A DNA stretch of 64,000 nucleotides from Deroplatys truncata (GCA_030765065.1 CM060978.1:115363692-115427691), one strand, 5' to 3'; numbered from the stretch's first letter, positions 36,530 to 49,545 are shown. Numbers and translations: made by a program. The notes: generated by a model not told the origin, from the sequence alone.

Positions 36530-37560
36530 GGGCTAGACGGATAGAATATGTAGTTATATGGCATAGATAGGAAATACGAAGAGAGATGCTAGGCTGGAAG
36601 GGTTGAAGGTAGAATATGCGTTTATATGGGAGAGGTGCCAGGCTAGGCGGGGGTAGATGAAAAAATCGTTTATGTGGGATGAGATAGGGAGAACGAGGAG
36701 AGATGCTAGGCTAGACAGGGATTAAGGTATTTAGGTATGTTTTCCAGGCGGGGTGGAATAGTTTATGTGGTATTTAGAACACTGGTGTAACTATAGGTAT
36801 TTCGGAAGGTACTTAGAAACCATTTGGGGGGGGCACATTTAGCTTACTCTACAGGTATTCTAATGGTATTTTGATGCAGTGGAATAGGCATTTAACATCC
36901 TCTTTGGAGCTTTAGGACATATTGGAACACGAACAGAAGAATTTCAGGCGTTTCAAAGGTATCTTAGCCAAACAGTGCAGTCATTTTCACGTCATCGACA
37001 GTGTTTTAAACATATTCAGGTATTTTATGCTGTTTTGAAGTAATTTGAAACTTCCACGGATATTTTTTCAGTGGTAAGAGTATTTGGGGCTATTTAGGGG
37101 CATTTTAGACTATGGAATTAGGTATGGGCACAGGCTTTTAGAAATTCTGGTACGTCGGAGGAGAATTTCAGCTGTTTCAAGGACATTTTGGAAATAGGAG
37201 CACATATATTTAGGATATTGATTTTTCACATTTTGAATGTATTTTATATTGATTTTTTAAGTATTTCTTCTATCATGAATGCAGGTATTTCGCATATTGG
37301 TATAGGCATTTCGAAGGTATTTTTTAGACACTGGAGCAGAAATTGTAGTGCAGTTTTAGAACATTTTCGAAGGTATTTTAGGCTATGGTATCAGTTATAT
37401 CCACAGGCTTTTAAAACACATTGGAACACGAACAGGAGCTTTCAGGTGTTTCAAAGGTATTTTAGTCATCAGTGCAGGTAGTTTCTTGGTATTGGCACAG
37501 ATTTTTAGAATATTATGACGGGTTTTTATAAACAGGAGCAGGTACTTTTGTGGTATCAGC
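36530..37560. repeat. Copy A terminal and TATTTAGG-type repeats, right of the LTR element
   Basis: Units with GTTTATATGG, GAGATGCTAGGCT and CTAGACAGGG continue to about 36725. Then come repeats with GGTATTTAGG, GGTATTTTAG and CAGGCTTTTAGA words, spaced about 20-60 bp, to about 37560. The second part aligns with 45910-46180 of copy B (for example TTAGCTTACTCTACAGGTAT versus TTAAGCTTACTTTACAGGTA). Confidence 0.7.
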
Positions 37561-37970
37561 ACAGGTTTTCATGGTATTCGCTCACGTTTAATGGAGACTT
37601 TCCCTTTTATTATAAAGACGCAATCATGGGGAAACACTCCTTTACGACTGATCAACTTCAACTCGTCTTCTCCGAAGTACTTCATGTTTCAGGTTACAAG
37701 GTTGGATTTTTTACCAGCTTAGCCAAGCTTGTACTCAGGAACCGAAAGCTATCCACAAACCTGAGCTTTATATTTCCGACATACTTGGGGAATGAGATAC
37801 AGCTTTCTTCAAAGTTAGGAATTACCTCCACACGTTCAGTTCTACACCCCAACTCCTTAACAATTAAATGAGAATCATATCCACTAACGTTATGAATGAA
37901 GACAGTAATATATTAAGGTATTTTGCAGGCCAAATTGCATTGATTATGAAACTCCTCGGTATTCACCGCT

Positions 37971-38261
37971 AATTGAAAATGAGTTAGTTATCGACGCTCT
38001 TTAAATGCTGTGGTCCATAGCGTCCCATTCTATATTGCGCGTGAAAGACCCATAATTTTGCTCAGATGCCTTTTTATCAGGCTCTTTTACGTGCCGTAAA
38101 TCTACGACAAGGGACCACCGGCTTTACCTCCCTTCCGAAGGAAGCCATGCTAAGGATTTTTACCCCCGAAAGAAATCCATCGCCCTCCGCCGGGTTTGAA
38201 ACCGCGACCTGGGAATTAGAGGCTAGCATGGTAACCTCTAGACCACGGAGGACAATTAATA
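37971..38261 (-). mobile_element. tRNA-derived SINE, copy 3 (target duplication TATTCACCGCT)
   Basis: Reversed SINE with head CCTCCGTGGTCTAGAGG reading from about 38252. TATTCACCGCT, part of the polymerase gene, occurs on both sides at 37960-37970 and 38262-38272. This is a clear target-site duplication inside the copy A polymerase fossil. Confidence 0.9.
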
Positions 38262-38859
38262 TATTCACCGCTGAGTGATCATGGTCACGTACTTTGTCGT
38301 TCTTTTCTATAAGTGGTTTTCCGCACAAGTTGCACAATGTAGAGGAGTCGCAATCCTTTTGCTGTTGATCCGCGAGTTTCAGAGGCTTGGCAGATTTGTA
38401 TACTTATCAATCTTCTTTGCAAAGGATGACACGTATTCCATAAACGTATGAAGCATATAACCGCGATATGCATAGGGTTGCTTAGGAAGACCAGTTTCGT
38501 GCTGTTCAACGCTGGATGACGGCTTGACGTAAACACAGAAGCTCATTGGTTTGTGCTCTTATAAGGGGTTGTATAGGAAGTTTCAGGATTAGTAATGCAC
38601 ATATGACATGGAGTGAGAATATCTCAAAATCCACATACTTTCAGCATTCTCTCAACATTTTTAAACTGTACAATATTTCTCTTTGGTAGGCATAACTATT
38701 CTTGAAATATGTTGGTTACAGATGGATGCATGTCCTTGTAGTTTTTCAGTCCACTGTTCATATTGTTCATTAAAATGTATAAGGCAGCGCTTGCAGGTAT
38801 ATATCAGTTAATGTGTTTTGATTTTCTGACGTCGAACATGCTCCTCAAAATTCTTGATA

Positions 38860-41153
38860 CAGTATATAACATTCTTATTCGTACACTTCAATTTTCTGAG
38901 AAAATACTTTTAATATTTGTCAGAAGACACGGTTTAATTAATATTTTTTTCAAACATATTGAATATAACAAATGCTGTGTTAAGAATTAACTAAATACTA
39001 ACTTATGAACTTACAAAATAAATTAAGTAAAGTTTTAAAAGAAACATGACCATGTATGCACAACTTTTCTATTCGTACATTAGAAGTAATAGTTTAATAA
39101 CAAAGACACCAGAGATAATTAATACTTTGTTGGGTACCCCTTGGCTTTAATAACTGCCTCACACCTTCTCTTCAAAGAAGTAACCAGGTTTTTTCATTCT
39201 TCTGGGCTGATTTTATTCTATTCTTCTTCTTCAATGCCTTTAAGCTCTTGTTTATATTTTATTCTGCTTTTAGGGACTCGTTTCTTCAGAATTGTCTACA
39301 GAGCTCGATTGGATTCAAGGCTGGACTCTGAGGAGCTGTTTGCAGTAGTTTGGGTAAATTCCATATCAACCAATCCATGATCAGTCTTGCTTCGTGTTTA
39401 CTATCATTATACTGTTGAAACCTATAACCAGCTGCTATGCCCATTTTCTGGGCACTCTGCTTTACATTGTTCTGTAAACTGTAAAAATACATACATTTGT
39501 CCATAGTACATCAATAAATTGTATATTACCAACACCGTTGTATGACATGTAGGCCCAGAGCATAATGGAACCACCACCATGCTTAACTGTGGGAAGAGTG
39601 TTTCTGGGGTCATTGTCAGAATTTGCTTTTCTCCAGAATCTGTTTATCCCATCTGACTCAAAGAGGTTTATCTTAGTCCGTCTGACCATATCACGCTGTT
39701 GCAAAAGTTCTGATCCTTAAGGATGTGATCTTTAGCAAATGCAACTCTTTTTTTCCTGTTAGCTGCACTTATATAAGGCTTCTTCCTTGGTGTTTCGTCA
39801 TGGTATCCATACTTCCTGAAGCCGAAATTATAAAGTCAATAATTATCATAATAATCTGGGAAGGATAGCAAATAAAATGAATAATAAAATATTTAAAATC
39901 AGTGCATGTATTAAAAGGAGAAGCATTGGGAAAATTGTTGACTTAAAAGCGACAGAAAGACCAGACAGGCACAGCTTAGCTAATTAGGGACCAGCCCAGG
40001 TATAAAGGGTAAAACCGCGAAGTCAGTTTCTCCTGGAAATAATGGGTGCAGATGCACTGGCCAGGAAGTGAAGGTCACTAGAAGCTTCATGATGCTCAGT
40101 TTTGTTAGAAATTTTTAAGGGGAGAGAGGGGAAGTTAGGAGGTTTTTCTTTGTATCGCGCGTTGATGAGGACACTCTCGCTGAGGCACTCTTGGAGTGCG
40201 GAACAACAGTCTCGTCGAGTTCCGAAGACTGGATGCGAACTTGCAAGAGAGTCGAACGATCAGATGTAATTGATAATCTTGGTCTTGGAAAAGACACAGT
40301 AACATCGTAAGAATTTAAAAGTGATCGGCAAATTTTAAGTCTTATTTTAATGGTGAATAAAAATGTTCCAAGAAAGCGTTCGTGTTTCTATGTACACACA
40401 CTCACGCAAACCCAGTGATTAAAAGTTTCATGCTCAAGCCGCCGTGGCAAAGTAAAAAGAAACAACTAGGAGAAGAAAAGCAGCAATCTTGAGGCAGAGA
40501 TATCTTCATTGTTGGAGGACGTAGCGTGTCTGCTTCATTCCATAACACACGGCGAACTGTTTGGTCAGACATCGTCTTTCCAGACACATTTTCTACTAAC
40601 GGTTGTAATTGAGGAACGCTTAATTTTGGATTCGGCTTCCAATGAAACGTTCCTCTCATGCATTCCGCATTTCTTTAGGTTTTCTTAGTCAATTCTTTGT
40701 AGAACCTAGCTCCCTGAACGTTTTGACTAGTCTGAATGGTAGAATGCGGCTTATTTACTGTTTGTCATATTTTTCTGAGAGAATTCCCTCTAAGTGCCAA
40801 ATTTATATCAGAACTAAGCTCATTTTGCTTACCCATTTCGATCGCTACTGACAGAACGTATACAATTGCGGCCGCAGTAGCCTAAACGATCTTTGAAACA
40901 CGTGCATGTTGAAGCTGTTTACGATGCAGTGGTCATTCTTAACAACTGTACGAATAGGAAAGTTGTATAAAATTGGGGGCTACTTCTTTAACATTGCTGT
41001 TTCATACAATGGTGTAGGTTTTGAAATGCATTTTTTCATTGGAATTAGATTCATCAAGTACGTATAAATGACTCACAGAAACACAAGTTTTTAAGCTAGT
41101 AGAGTATGACTTTTATTGAATATCTGATGTACGAATAAGAATGTTATATACTG
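38860..41153 (-). mobile_element. Tc1-like transposon inserted in the copy A polymerase fossil
   Basis: Inverted ends CAGTATATAACATTCTTATT (left, from 38860) and the same sequence reversed at the right (ending 41153) are flanked by TA at 38858-38859 and 41154-41155. The polymerase sequence resumes exactly at the right flank. At 2294 bp it is longer than a normal Tc1 (about 1.6 kb) because an unassigned segment of roughly 600 bp lies at about 39830-40450. Confidence 0.85.
39130..40836 (-). pseudogene. Tc1-like transposase, broken
   Basis: The minus strand starts MGKQNELSSDIN at 40836, a usual Tc1 start, with short HTH remnants following. After an unassigned interruption the catalytic part reads TKINLFESDGINRFWRKAN (39705-39640), VKHGGGSIMLWAYMSYNGVG, YNDSKHEARL where an NDPKHT-type block is expected, and SPALNPIEL with the usual PDLNPIE motif changed at D. 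Frameshifts and the lost residues show it is inactive. Confidence 0.8.
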
Positions 41154-41345
41154 TATATACGTAGTGATGTTTTCCACTGCTGTCAGTAAATAGTAACAGG
41201 TCACGGTGCTCAGGGAGTTCAGTATCAGCAACCTTCATTGGATACACTTCTTGCTTCTCATCCAGCTCGAAAACGTTGATAGATAGCTGTTAAGTTTCTC
41301 AAACTTGGGTATTTGAGCAAGTGGAGTATAAGTACTGTGAACGTT

Positions 41346-42760
41346 TCTCGCAAGTTTATTTGTTAAGTCATCTCATCTAAATTTGGTTTGGTAACAGTAG
41401 GCAAATGTAAACATTTTCTGCATACTCAGTTACCTTACATCTGAGGTATTACATCAAAGGCTTAGCTTAAAAAAAAGGCAAATTCTGCCTACTTTACACT
41501 TTATCAATAAACATTGTGTTACTAAAAATGCAGACATTCTTCTACAACTGACTTAGTTTAAAAAAATGTCTTAATAGCTTTATACAGGAGTGCAGAAGAA
41601 AATTCATCTCCTTTCGAACTAGACACAATGATGCGGATTTTCAAGCATTAAGTGAATACTAAATATTATCGACTTGTATGATAGTGGAAGCAAAATTTTC
41701 TGTTGGGAACAATATTGATATTACTTCGTTATAATTCACAAGCAAACAGGAATGACACTGAGTGTGAATTTTCTTGTTTACAAACCATTTTAAAAGTCTG
41801 TTAAGGTCGTAAGAGCGTATGCGAAATCCACGTCTTAAACAGATCCCAGGATCTAACGCAGGAAGCCGTTACCACATTAACATGCTACCATGTCTACGAA
41901 TAGATATATCACTGATTATAACATTGCTCTTTTGAGTCAGGTACTGGAATTACAACGTATGTGTTGCTAAAGACTTTGAGATTTTGTAGGTTACGAAGAA
42001 ATCAAGCTGTCTTCGAGTGTAGTTGCATTTATAACCTGTGCTTAAATACTTTTAAAAGTTTGCAGTTATTTTTATTAATAAGAGTTTAAAAAAGCTATCA
42101 AGGAATGATGTGCTGTTAGCAATCCGTGGACACGAAACGGATTTCTTACTTGTAGACACACACAATCACAAAATCAGCTATATTTATCATCAAAAATACG
42201 AAACTTTACACATATTTTAAAATATTCCTAACTAGATGCATCAAAGGGTTAATTTCTTGAATTAAAAATAAAACTAATTTTGTGCAAAAACATAAAATGC
42301 AAATCCTATCCACAGGTACAGCAGAGGTTATTCCATTCTCATCGCGACACTGGGGCGATATTTTCACTACGTTCAGCGCAGACAATGGACAATCAGGAGA
42401 TTCGAACGAGTAATTTTGTTGCGAAAGTTCGGCCTTGACGTGCCGCTGAGTGCTGATTTAGACAAACACTGAAACTTCCTGTGCGGGCCATGTGAGTGTT
42501 GCCAACAAGCCCATCCTAACTTTCCACATACAACCAACCTGATGCTCGAAAGTTTCTCTTCAGAGATAAACAGAAGCTTGAAAGTCATACCCTGGCAGAC
42601 TCCTTTAAATCTTTTTCTGTATGATAAAAAGCGTTTGCGCCATTCGTTCCAGAAGGTCCCACTTCGTCCAATCCTGAACGAATAGGTACCACATAAAAGG
42701 ACTACTTCACAATCACGCATGGATTTAGTGTTCTCAACTAGGCAACACCGTTATTAATGG
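41346..42760. other. Unassigned DNA
   Basis: No continuation of the polymerase fossil and no other element was recognised. A 115-codon minus frame (42373-42720) has no motif I can name. Confidence 0.4.
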
Positions 42761-42764
42761 TTCG

Positions 42765-43770
42765 AATTGTAGTCCTGGCTATTTTCAGTTGTTTCTCGCG
42801 ATGTCATTTAACAGAATGAAGTCTTAAAGCCAGCATATAGCGTCCACTTCTTAAACATTTAACTATCGTTATTTCCTTTGTATCTATAATGAAATGTGTA
42901 ATGCATGTATTTCCGAAAATGTTTATCTCGATTAAAATGAAGTAGGCAGGAAAATTAACTTTCGTAAGAATAATTTGTATATCAACTAATAAACGATAGC
43001 GGGTAAAGAAAGTCATCTGAATATAACACGTTTTTTTTACTTTCTCTGCCATGTATAGGCACATCATAACTCAAAAAAGAAATGTAGTATAGATAGCAAA
43101 CTTGATATTTAAGTTCAGTATCCTCCAAAGAAACGACACTAAGATGTTCAAGAAAATCTCCCCAACCCCAATTACCCTTTACATGGAACATTTTTCGATT
43201 TTTTTTTATTTTCGCAAAAATGGCTCTAACGACTTTTATTAAAATACCATATATTAAAGATACTTACAAACAACATGCATATTATGAATTTTCTGGGAAT
43301 AGCCTGTGAAGTCCTATTCATTAGCAAGGAAATTTGTATACTTAATCTTGTATAACTGGTAAACGTGTTACACTAAACATGTATATCTCTTTAAAGCACA
43401 CCATTTATTCCAAATAACCTTTTTTTGTGGCATAAGCCACTTAAGAGTTATCCATTATTAATGGCTTGAATGTTCAATAATTTTTCTTTTGAAGTTCTGT
43501 CAATTTTGAGTTGTTTCTCGCGATTGCATAGAAAGTGAGGAATTTTAAGGAGACCATATAGAATCCAGTTTTTAAACATTTGACTGTCACTCTTCCCTTT
43601 GTATGTATAACGAAATGTATAATGCAACTATTTCTGCAACGGTTTATCTCGTTTAAAATGAAGTATATAGAAAGATAAATTTACATATGAATACTTTATA
43701 CACCGACCAATAAATGAGTAGAGAAACTCATCTGCATGCAACACATCAGAATGCTCCCCATGGGTTTGTT
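42765..43770. repeat. Dispersed repeat, tandem copy and a half
   Basis: GTTGTTTCTCGCGAT, AAACATTTAACTATC and GTTTATCTCGATTAAAATGA near 42788-42940 recur as GTTGTTTCTCGCGAT, AAACATTTGACTGTC and GTTTATCTCGTTTAAAATGA near 43511-43665, a unit of about 720 bp. The first unit also shares CCTTTACATGGAACATTTTT, GAATTTTCTGGGAATAG and AACTGGTAAACG with the copy at 15190-16250. Confidence 0.6.
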
Positions 43771-45250
43771 ACGAACAAAAATCAAAGCCAACTTACGATA
43801 ATAGGAACAGTTGTGTTTTGCTTTTCTTATCGTGCATGCATTTAGGGCCGTTTTGCTTCATTTCAAATTATTTCTAGTAACCATTTCATTGTAAACAAAT
43901 GTAACGTGAATACAAGAATCACTATTTCTATGAATACAATAACACGAGGAATTGTGCGATGCTGAAATGCATAAGGAAAACATTACGAAAGTGTATCACT
44001 TACTATACGTATAATCTTTCACAAAAGCAAATGGTGAATTCCAATGAGACCTGAGCGAAGGCTCACCTAATCCTCAGGCGTTCTTGTATGAGAATAAAAT
44101 TTGTTATATGCTTCCCTTGCTGTACAATGCATGGCAGCCACCAACTCACTTCGCAGTATCGAAAAGCAATATTTCAGCAATCATTGTAAACTAACGGGTA
44201 AATATTGCAAATTTAACTTCAGTATACCTGTATAAAGTACGTGATGATTGCACCAGAAGTACAAAGGATTCCAGTGTTGTATACTTCGCTTACAAACATA
44301 CACATAATCACCAACGCATTGTTTCTGTACTTAGAATAACTGAACTCGTTAAAGCGTGTTACTGCTCATCACCAGCGGTGGCGTAACGTGGATGAGTCCC
44401 ATGTAACGTATAGCTTTTTTCTTTTTTTTAAATAGGAAACATCATTATTTATATAGCCTGTGCAAATTAATATAAAATTATACAAATTAATGTAATCTCT
44501 TTCTGATAAAGCTTCTCCTAGAAAGCAGCAAACTGCATGGTTATTTTTATTTCGCATAGCGTTGTAGTTCTGCCCGCCGTCTTGCAAAATTTTATAACTG
44601 AATGCCTTGTAAGTTACTAATCGCAATTGCTTAAAAAAGGGGGGGATACGCCTACCTCAACTGTCAATCATTCCTCCCGAAATTAATAACATTTTACTCT
44701 AAATGCCCACATTCAAAGGCATCTGTCTATAAATTTCGAAGACCTTTACCATGTTAAAAGATTAACTTCATCCATTCACTTTTAATGTTTATATTAGCTT
44801 ACAGTGGATCTGAGGATCATATTTTCATGTTAGAAGGTCTCAACAAGCAAGGAAATTAAAGTGTTTCAAACAAGAAAAGAAAATGATTATTTTAGAAATT
44901 TTTAGTGAACTCAGCATGATTACACTCCTTTATAGCTAATTATGCAGTATTGCGACACGGATACCACTATATGAGAATCGAAAGCAAATGAATTTAATAT
45001 ATTACCTATCGTGGGAAAGCATTTAATAGTAAAGAGACGGTAATAATGGTAACAAAAATGCATTGTTGGATGCCAGTGAATAAAGTAATTAACTATATAT
45101 TTAACAGAACACAATGCAGTTATAGATTAGTTGAACGAAGCAACCGTTTGCACCTAGCAGCGTTGCCATTTTATTTCCAAGCACTATGCAATGTTGCCAT
45201 ATCCCCATTAACTCAATTTCTAGAAGCGTGCCTTATACTGATTCTCCATT
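43771..45250. other. Unassigned DNA left of Polinton copy B
   Basis: No gene or repeat family was recognised. Short open frames at 44369-44626, 44920-45114 and 45046-45252 show no motif. Confidence 0.4.
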
Positions 45251-46200
45251 AGTAGGATAGATAGGACAGAGCTGGGCCACTTTTTTGCGTTTATATGGGA
45301 AAAGATAGGGAAAACGAGGGGAGATGCTAGGCTAGGAGAGCGTCCAAGGAGGAAAAATGCGTTTATATGGGGGAGATAGGGAATACGAGGAGAGTTGTCA
45401 GGCTAGACAGGGATTGCAAGGGCAGAATGTACGTTTTATACTGGGGAGATAGGGAAAATAAAGGCAGGTGCTAGGTTAGACAGAGGCTGAAGTAGGAGGA
45501 ATGTGATTTATGTGAAAGTGGCAAGGAATACGAGGAGAAGTGCTAGGCTGGTAAGAGGTCGAGTAGAGTATAGTATACGATTATATACGAATGATAGCGA
45601 GTAGATGATAAGGCTAGACAGATACTGATGGAGGGGAATATGAACTTACATACAGGAGAGATAGGGAATACGAGGAGAGGCGCTAGACTAGGCAGGACTT
45701 GAAGAGTAGAATATGACTTGCAATATGGGAGAGATAGCTAACCGAAGAGAGGTATTAGGCTAAGAGGCTTTGAATGCTAGAGTATGCGTTTATATGGATA
45801 GGAGGGGAAAACGGAGAGAGAGCCTATGCTAGGAGAGAGTTGCAGGAGAAGGAAATGTATTTATATGGGAGAGATAGGGAATACGAGGAGAGATGCTAGG
45901 GAAGACAGGGGCTGAAGGTATTTAGGATTTTTTCCAGAAGGGAGGAGCAACAATTTCAGAGCTATTTAGATCACAAGCAGAATGTAACTATTTTGGAAGG
46001 CACTTAGAGGCTTTTTTTCGGGTGCATGTTAAGCTTACTTTACAGGTATTCTGATGGTGTTTTAATGCAGTGGAACAGGCATTGAGCGTCATATTACTGG
46101 CTTTAGAACATTTTTAGACACAGAAACAGGTACGTATTTTAGGGTTATGTTGTAAGCATTTCGAAGATAGTTCAGTCAATGTAATAGGAATTGGCTAACG
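45251..46200. mobile_element. Polinton-like copy B, terminal fragment
   Basis: It begins AGTAGGATAGATAGGACAGA, which resembles the copy C terminus, and continues TTTTTTGCGTTTATATGGGA with terminal repeat units about 70-90 bp apart to about 45915. It then passes into TATTTAGG-type repeats to about 46200, where similarity fades. The 6 bp outside (45245-45250) are TCCATT. No polymerase and no second end were found, so it is a truncated end. Confidence 0.7.
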
Positions 46201-48077
46201 GATGAAAATTCCTCATATTTTCGCGCAAAAGTATGTGAAACATGGCTGAAAGTCTGATTTCCTTAATGTCCCCCGACAGTCTTCCACGTTCTGAAAATTC
46301 TGCATAGGCTATAGGTACTTTTTGGAGGTGGAACAATCATCGATCGGAATGGTGGCGTAACTTGTAAGATAACTACAGTAATAGTTATTTAGAGGACTAG
46401 TTACAAAAGTAGAGGTTTAGTAACGAGAGGCTCAAGTTAGAACACGACCGAAAGGAGTTACTAAACATAATCTGTATCGTGTTGTCTACAATATTTTATC
46501 TACGTTCAGAGTACTTTAGTATATTTTGTATATTTAGTGTATTTAATGAAATTTATTTATTGCGGAAACAACAGCATTCTTTATAAACAGCTCACAAACT
46601 TTTCTACCCGATTATAAATGAAATATAATTAAAATTCATAAACGAAATGGCACTTTAATGCATAAAACAAAGGCACACTCAATTCGTGCCCAGTGTCCAG
46701 CACGTGCCATAGGAAAACAGCATTAGTAGAGGCTCGCGCTGATCGATAAGTTCTTTCCACTTCTATAGTATATTATGCAACAAGATTATAATGGTAGTAA
46801 TTAAAACGCGAGTATTATTATATCATACGAGCGTTTTAATCGCCATTATAGTCAAGTTTCATACGCTTGTTTATTCTCGACCATGTATCTAAACTAAAGG
46901 TTTCATAAGTATTCGTTTCTGGTTTGAGTGAGGTGTTACAATCGTTATTCCTTTATCTATGGTTACAATACAATGACCCTGTAGCACCTGTGTCAAAGTT
47001 GCTAGCGTTGAGAGACGTACTACGCAGAATAATCGATACTTGCGCTTTCGCAATGTTACGTGGCCACTTCTCATTTGTCGAATACCAACACTTTAATGAA
47101 CAGGTGTACTTTAATGAGGTCCATTAAAGTACTGCTACCAGTCGTATAAACACTACATTTTGGCATGGTCGAGCATAAAATATCTTATTCTATTCCTCGT
47201 CTCATACTGATGGATGTGTCGTGTCAAAGACATCGCATCGACGATGCACCTTGGAAGCTGAAGACAGAGAAAACGCAGTCCCATCATCAAATTCAACATG
47301 TGTTGGGCTCATTAAGGTCTCGAGAGGATTTCATAATTATTATTGAAGTACTTCAGTTTATAAAACTCGCCCAGTTATATTAAAACGGACACACACGCGC
47401 AGACACATAGTTTGACAGAATTCAACCGACAAAACGCCAAGGGTTGCGGAGGGATGGTAAAGGAGCACCTGATATGTGACACTGGTCTGTGACAACCAAC
47501 TCTGAAACGTAATTATTTTTCATTTGAATATTCGTACTGATAAATGCAAATAAATAAAGACTTAACACGAATGCGGAATGATTTCCACTCTAATTTTCTT
47601 CTACAAGTGCGAAAATAGTTACCATTTAGGTATTTTCAAAGTTATGAGCTTTGCTTTTTCTGGAAAAATGCTCCGTCAAGGGACAGTGCACAGCTGATAC
47701 CTCCACTTTCACATGGAGAATCATACATATGAGAGACGAAAACAGTTAAGTATATTATTTGTTCACTCTTAAGGCTGGCTCACAACCGCCCGAGAACGGG
47801 ATGCAATGCAGCATACAAGATATTGGTTCACAACAGTCCGGTAACAAGAACAGGAATGCATATAATATCCATCACAAAATGAAAGTCAATTTTGCGCATT
47901 GGAATTTCATTTGTTTTTAACAGGACCAATAATATTTTTGTACCAACTTCTAACTTAGCCAACATATTTCGGGTTAGTCAACGTCAAAATTCGATAGCGT
48001 AAACATTACCTAAATGCATATCCATTACATTTCCGATCCCTCTAGTTGTGCCAAGCCTTGATTCCTTTATTTAATGG
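46201..48077. other. Unassigned DNA with small fold-back sequences
   Basis: Hairpin-forming sequences occur at 46788-46852 (AATTAAAACGC … GCGTTTTAAT) and 47107-47132 (GTACTTTAATG … CATTAAAGTAC). A possible transposon terminal repeat, CACTCTTAAGGCTGGCTCAC, lies at 47765-47790 (see findings). No coding region was recognised. Confidence 0.4.
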
Positions 48078-48083
48078 CATATA
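48078..48083 (+). repeat. Target-site duplication of Polinton copy C, left
   Basis: CATATA immediately precedes the AG terminus at 48084 and is repeated immediately after the CT terminus at 62442. Six base pairs is the known Polinton duplication length. Confidence 0.9.
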
Positions 48084-49545
48084 AGTAGGATATATAGGAG
48101 AGATCGAGCGCAGTTTTTTGCGTTTATATGGGAAAGGATAGGGAAAACGAGGCTAGATGCGACGGTTCAAGGAGGAAAATGCGTTTATATGGGCGAGATA
48201 GGGAATACGAGGACTGACGCTAGGCTAGACAGTGGTAGGAGGAGGAGTGCGCTTTATATGAGAAAGATAGGGAATACGAGGGGAGGTGCTAGGCTAGACA
48301 GAGGCTGAGTAGAGTATAGTTTATATGAGAGGTATAGGAAAACGAGGGGAGGTGTTAGGCTAGACAGAGGCTGAGTAATGTATGGTTTATATGAGTGGTA
48401 TAGGAAAACGAGGAGAGGAGTTAGACTAGACAGAGGTCGAGGAGCTGAGTATGGTTTATGTGAGAGTCATGGGTAAACGAGAGAGGCGTTAGGCTAGACA
48501 GAGCTAGAGGAATAGAGTATGGTTTATATGAGAGGTATAGGAACAGGAGAAGAGGTGTTAGGCTAGACAGGTAGTGTAGCAGTAGGAATATGGACTTATA
48601 TACAGGAGAGATAGGGAATACCAGGGCTGATGCTAGGCTAGTCAGATGCTAAAGGAGGGAGGTATATGCTTTATACGAGTGAGATAGGGAATACAAGGAA
48701 AGATGCTATACTAAACAGGACTTGAAGGGTAGAATATGAGCGATTAGCGAACCGAGGAGAGGTGCTAGTATAGGAGTTTTTAATGATGGAGTAGGCGTTT
48801 ATATGCGAGAGATAGGGAATACGAGGGTCGATGCTAGGCTAGACGGTGTTGAATGAGGGAATGCATCTTATATGAGAGAGATAGGGGAATATGAGGAGAA
48901 GTGCTAGGCTAGTCGGGAAGGTCTGAATGAGAGATTATACGTCTATATGGGAAAAGATAGGGAAAACGAAGGTAGGTGCTAGGTTGAGAGAGTCTTCAAG
49001 GAGGAAAATGCATTTATATGGGTGAGATAGGGAATACGAGGACTGACGCTAGGCTAGACAGTGGTAGGAGGAGGAGTGCGCTTTATATGAGACAGATAGG
49101 GAATACGAGGGGAGGTGCTAGTCTAGACATGGTTTGAGGATTAGAGTATACGTTTATATGGGAGGTATAGGAAAACGAGGGGAGGTGTTAGGCTAGACAG
49201 ATGCTGAGTAATGTATGGTTTATATGAGTGGTATAGGAAAACGAGGAGAGGAGTTAGACTAGACAGAGGTCGAGGAGCAGAGTATGGTTTATGTGAGAGT
49301 CATGGGTAAACGAGAGAGGCGTTAGGCTAGACAGAGCTAGAGGAATAGAGTATGGTTTATATGAGAGGTATAGGAACAGGAGAAGAGGTGTTAGGCTAGA
49401 CAGGTAGTGTAGCAGTAGGAATATGGACTTATATACAGGAGAGATAGGGAATAGGAGGGCTAGACTTCAAAGCGACTTTAGACGTGAACTTAGTGGAAAA
49501 CTGTTTCATGTCAATGTTAGAACGCTAATTCTAGACATGCCCATC
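48084..49545 (+). repeat. Left terminal/subterminal tandem repeats
   Basis: About 18 units of roughly 65-90 bp share the pattern GTTTATATGRGAGRTAGG, then GAATACGAGGRGAGGTG, then CTAGGCTAGACAGAG. A higher-order duplication of about 830 bp is visible: the series starting GCGAGATAGGGAATACGAGG at about 48193 recurs at about 49025 and continues in parallel to about 49440. It is the mirror image of 61065-62442. Short open frames here are not genes. Confidence 0.9.

Larger units (their letters stand above)
27441..41345 (-). mobile_element. Polinton-like copy A, ancient and heavily interrupted
   Basis: The left end AGCAGGATACAAAGGAGAGA resembles the ends of copies B and C (AGTAGGATA…). Terminal repeat units (GCGTTTATATGGGAGAGATA, GGCTAGACAG) fill 27485-27690, resume at 36530 after an LTR retrotransposon, and continue to about 36730. 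A TATTTAGG-type repeat zone extends to about 37560, then a minus-strand polymerase fossil runs to 41345. Order and orientation match the left arm of copy C. The other end of the element was not found, so no target duplication can be tested. Nested insertions, from the outside: LTR retrotransposon, SINE (37971-38261), Tc1 (38860-41153). Confidence 0.7.
37612..41345 (-). pseudogene. Protein-primed DNA polymerase B fossil (copy A), split by SINE and Tc1
   Basis: Segments 37612-37970, 38262-38859 and 41154-41345 on the minus strand align collinearly with the polymerase gene of copy C at about 50650-51000, 51000-51615 and 51615-51800. They cover roughly residues 285-690: the zinc-ribbon area, the exonuclease motifs and the endonuclease-VII-like zinc segment. 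The polymerase domain proper (motifs A, B, C) is absent: the fossil abuts the terminal repeats directly at about 37612. The N-terminal third is also absent beyond 41345. Stops and indels are frequent, so it is much older than copy C. Confidence 0.75.

Noticed and set aside
48084-49545. Regular direct repeats resembling a CRISPR array
   Set aside because: Units are 65-90 bp, nearly fully repeated without unique spacers, and are mirrored at the other end of a eukaryotic transposon; there is no cas gene.
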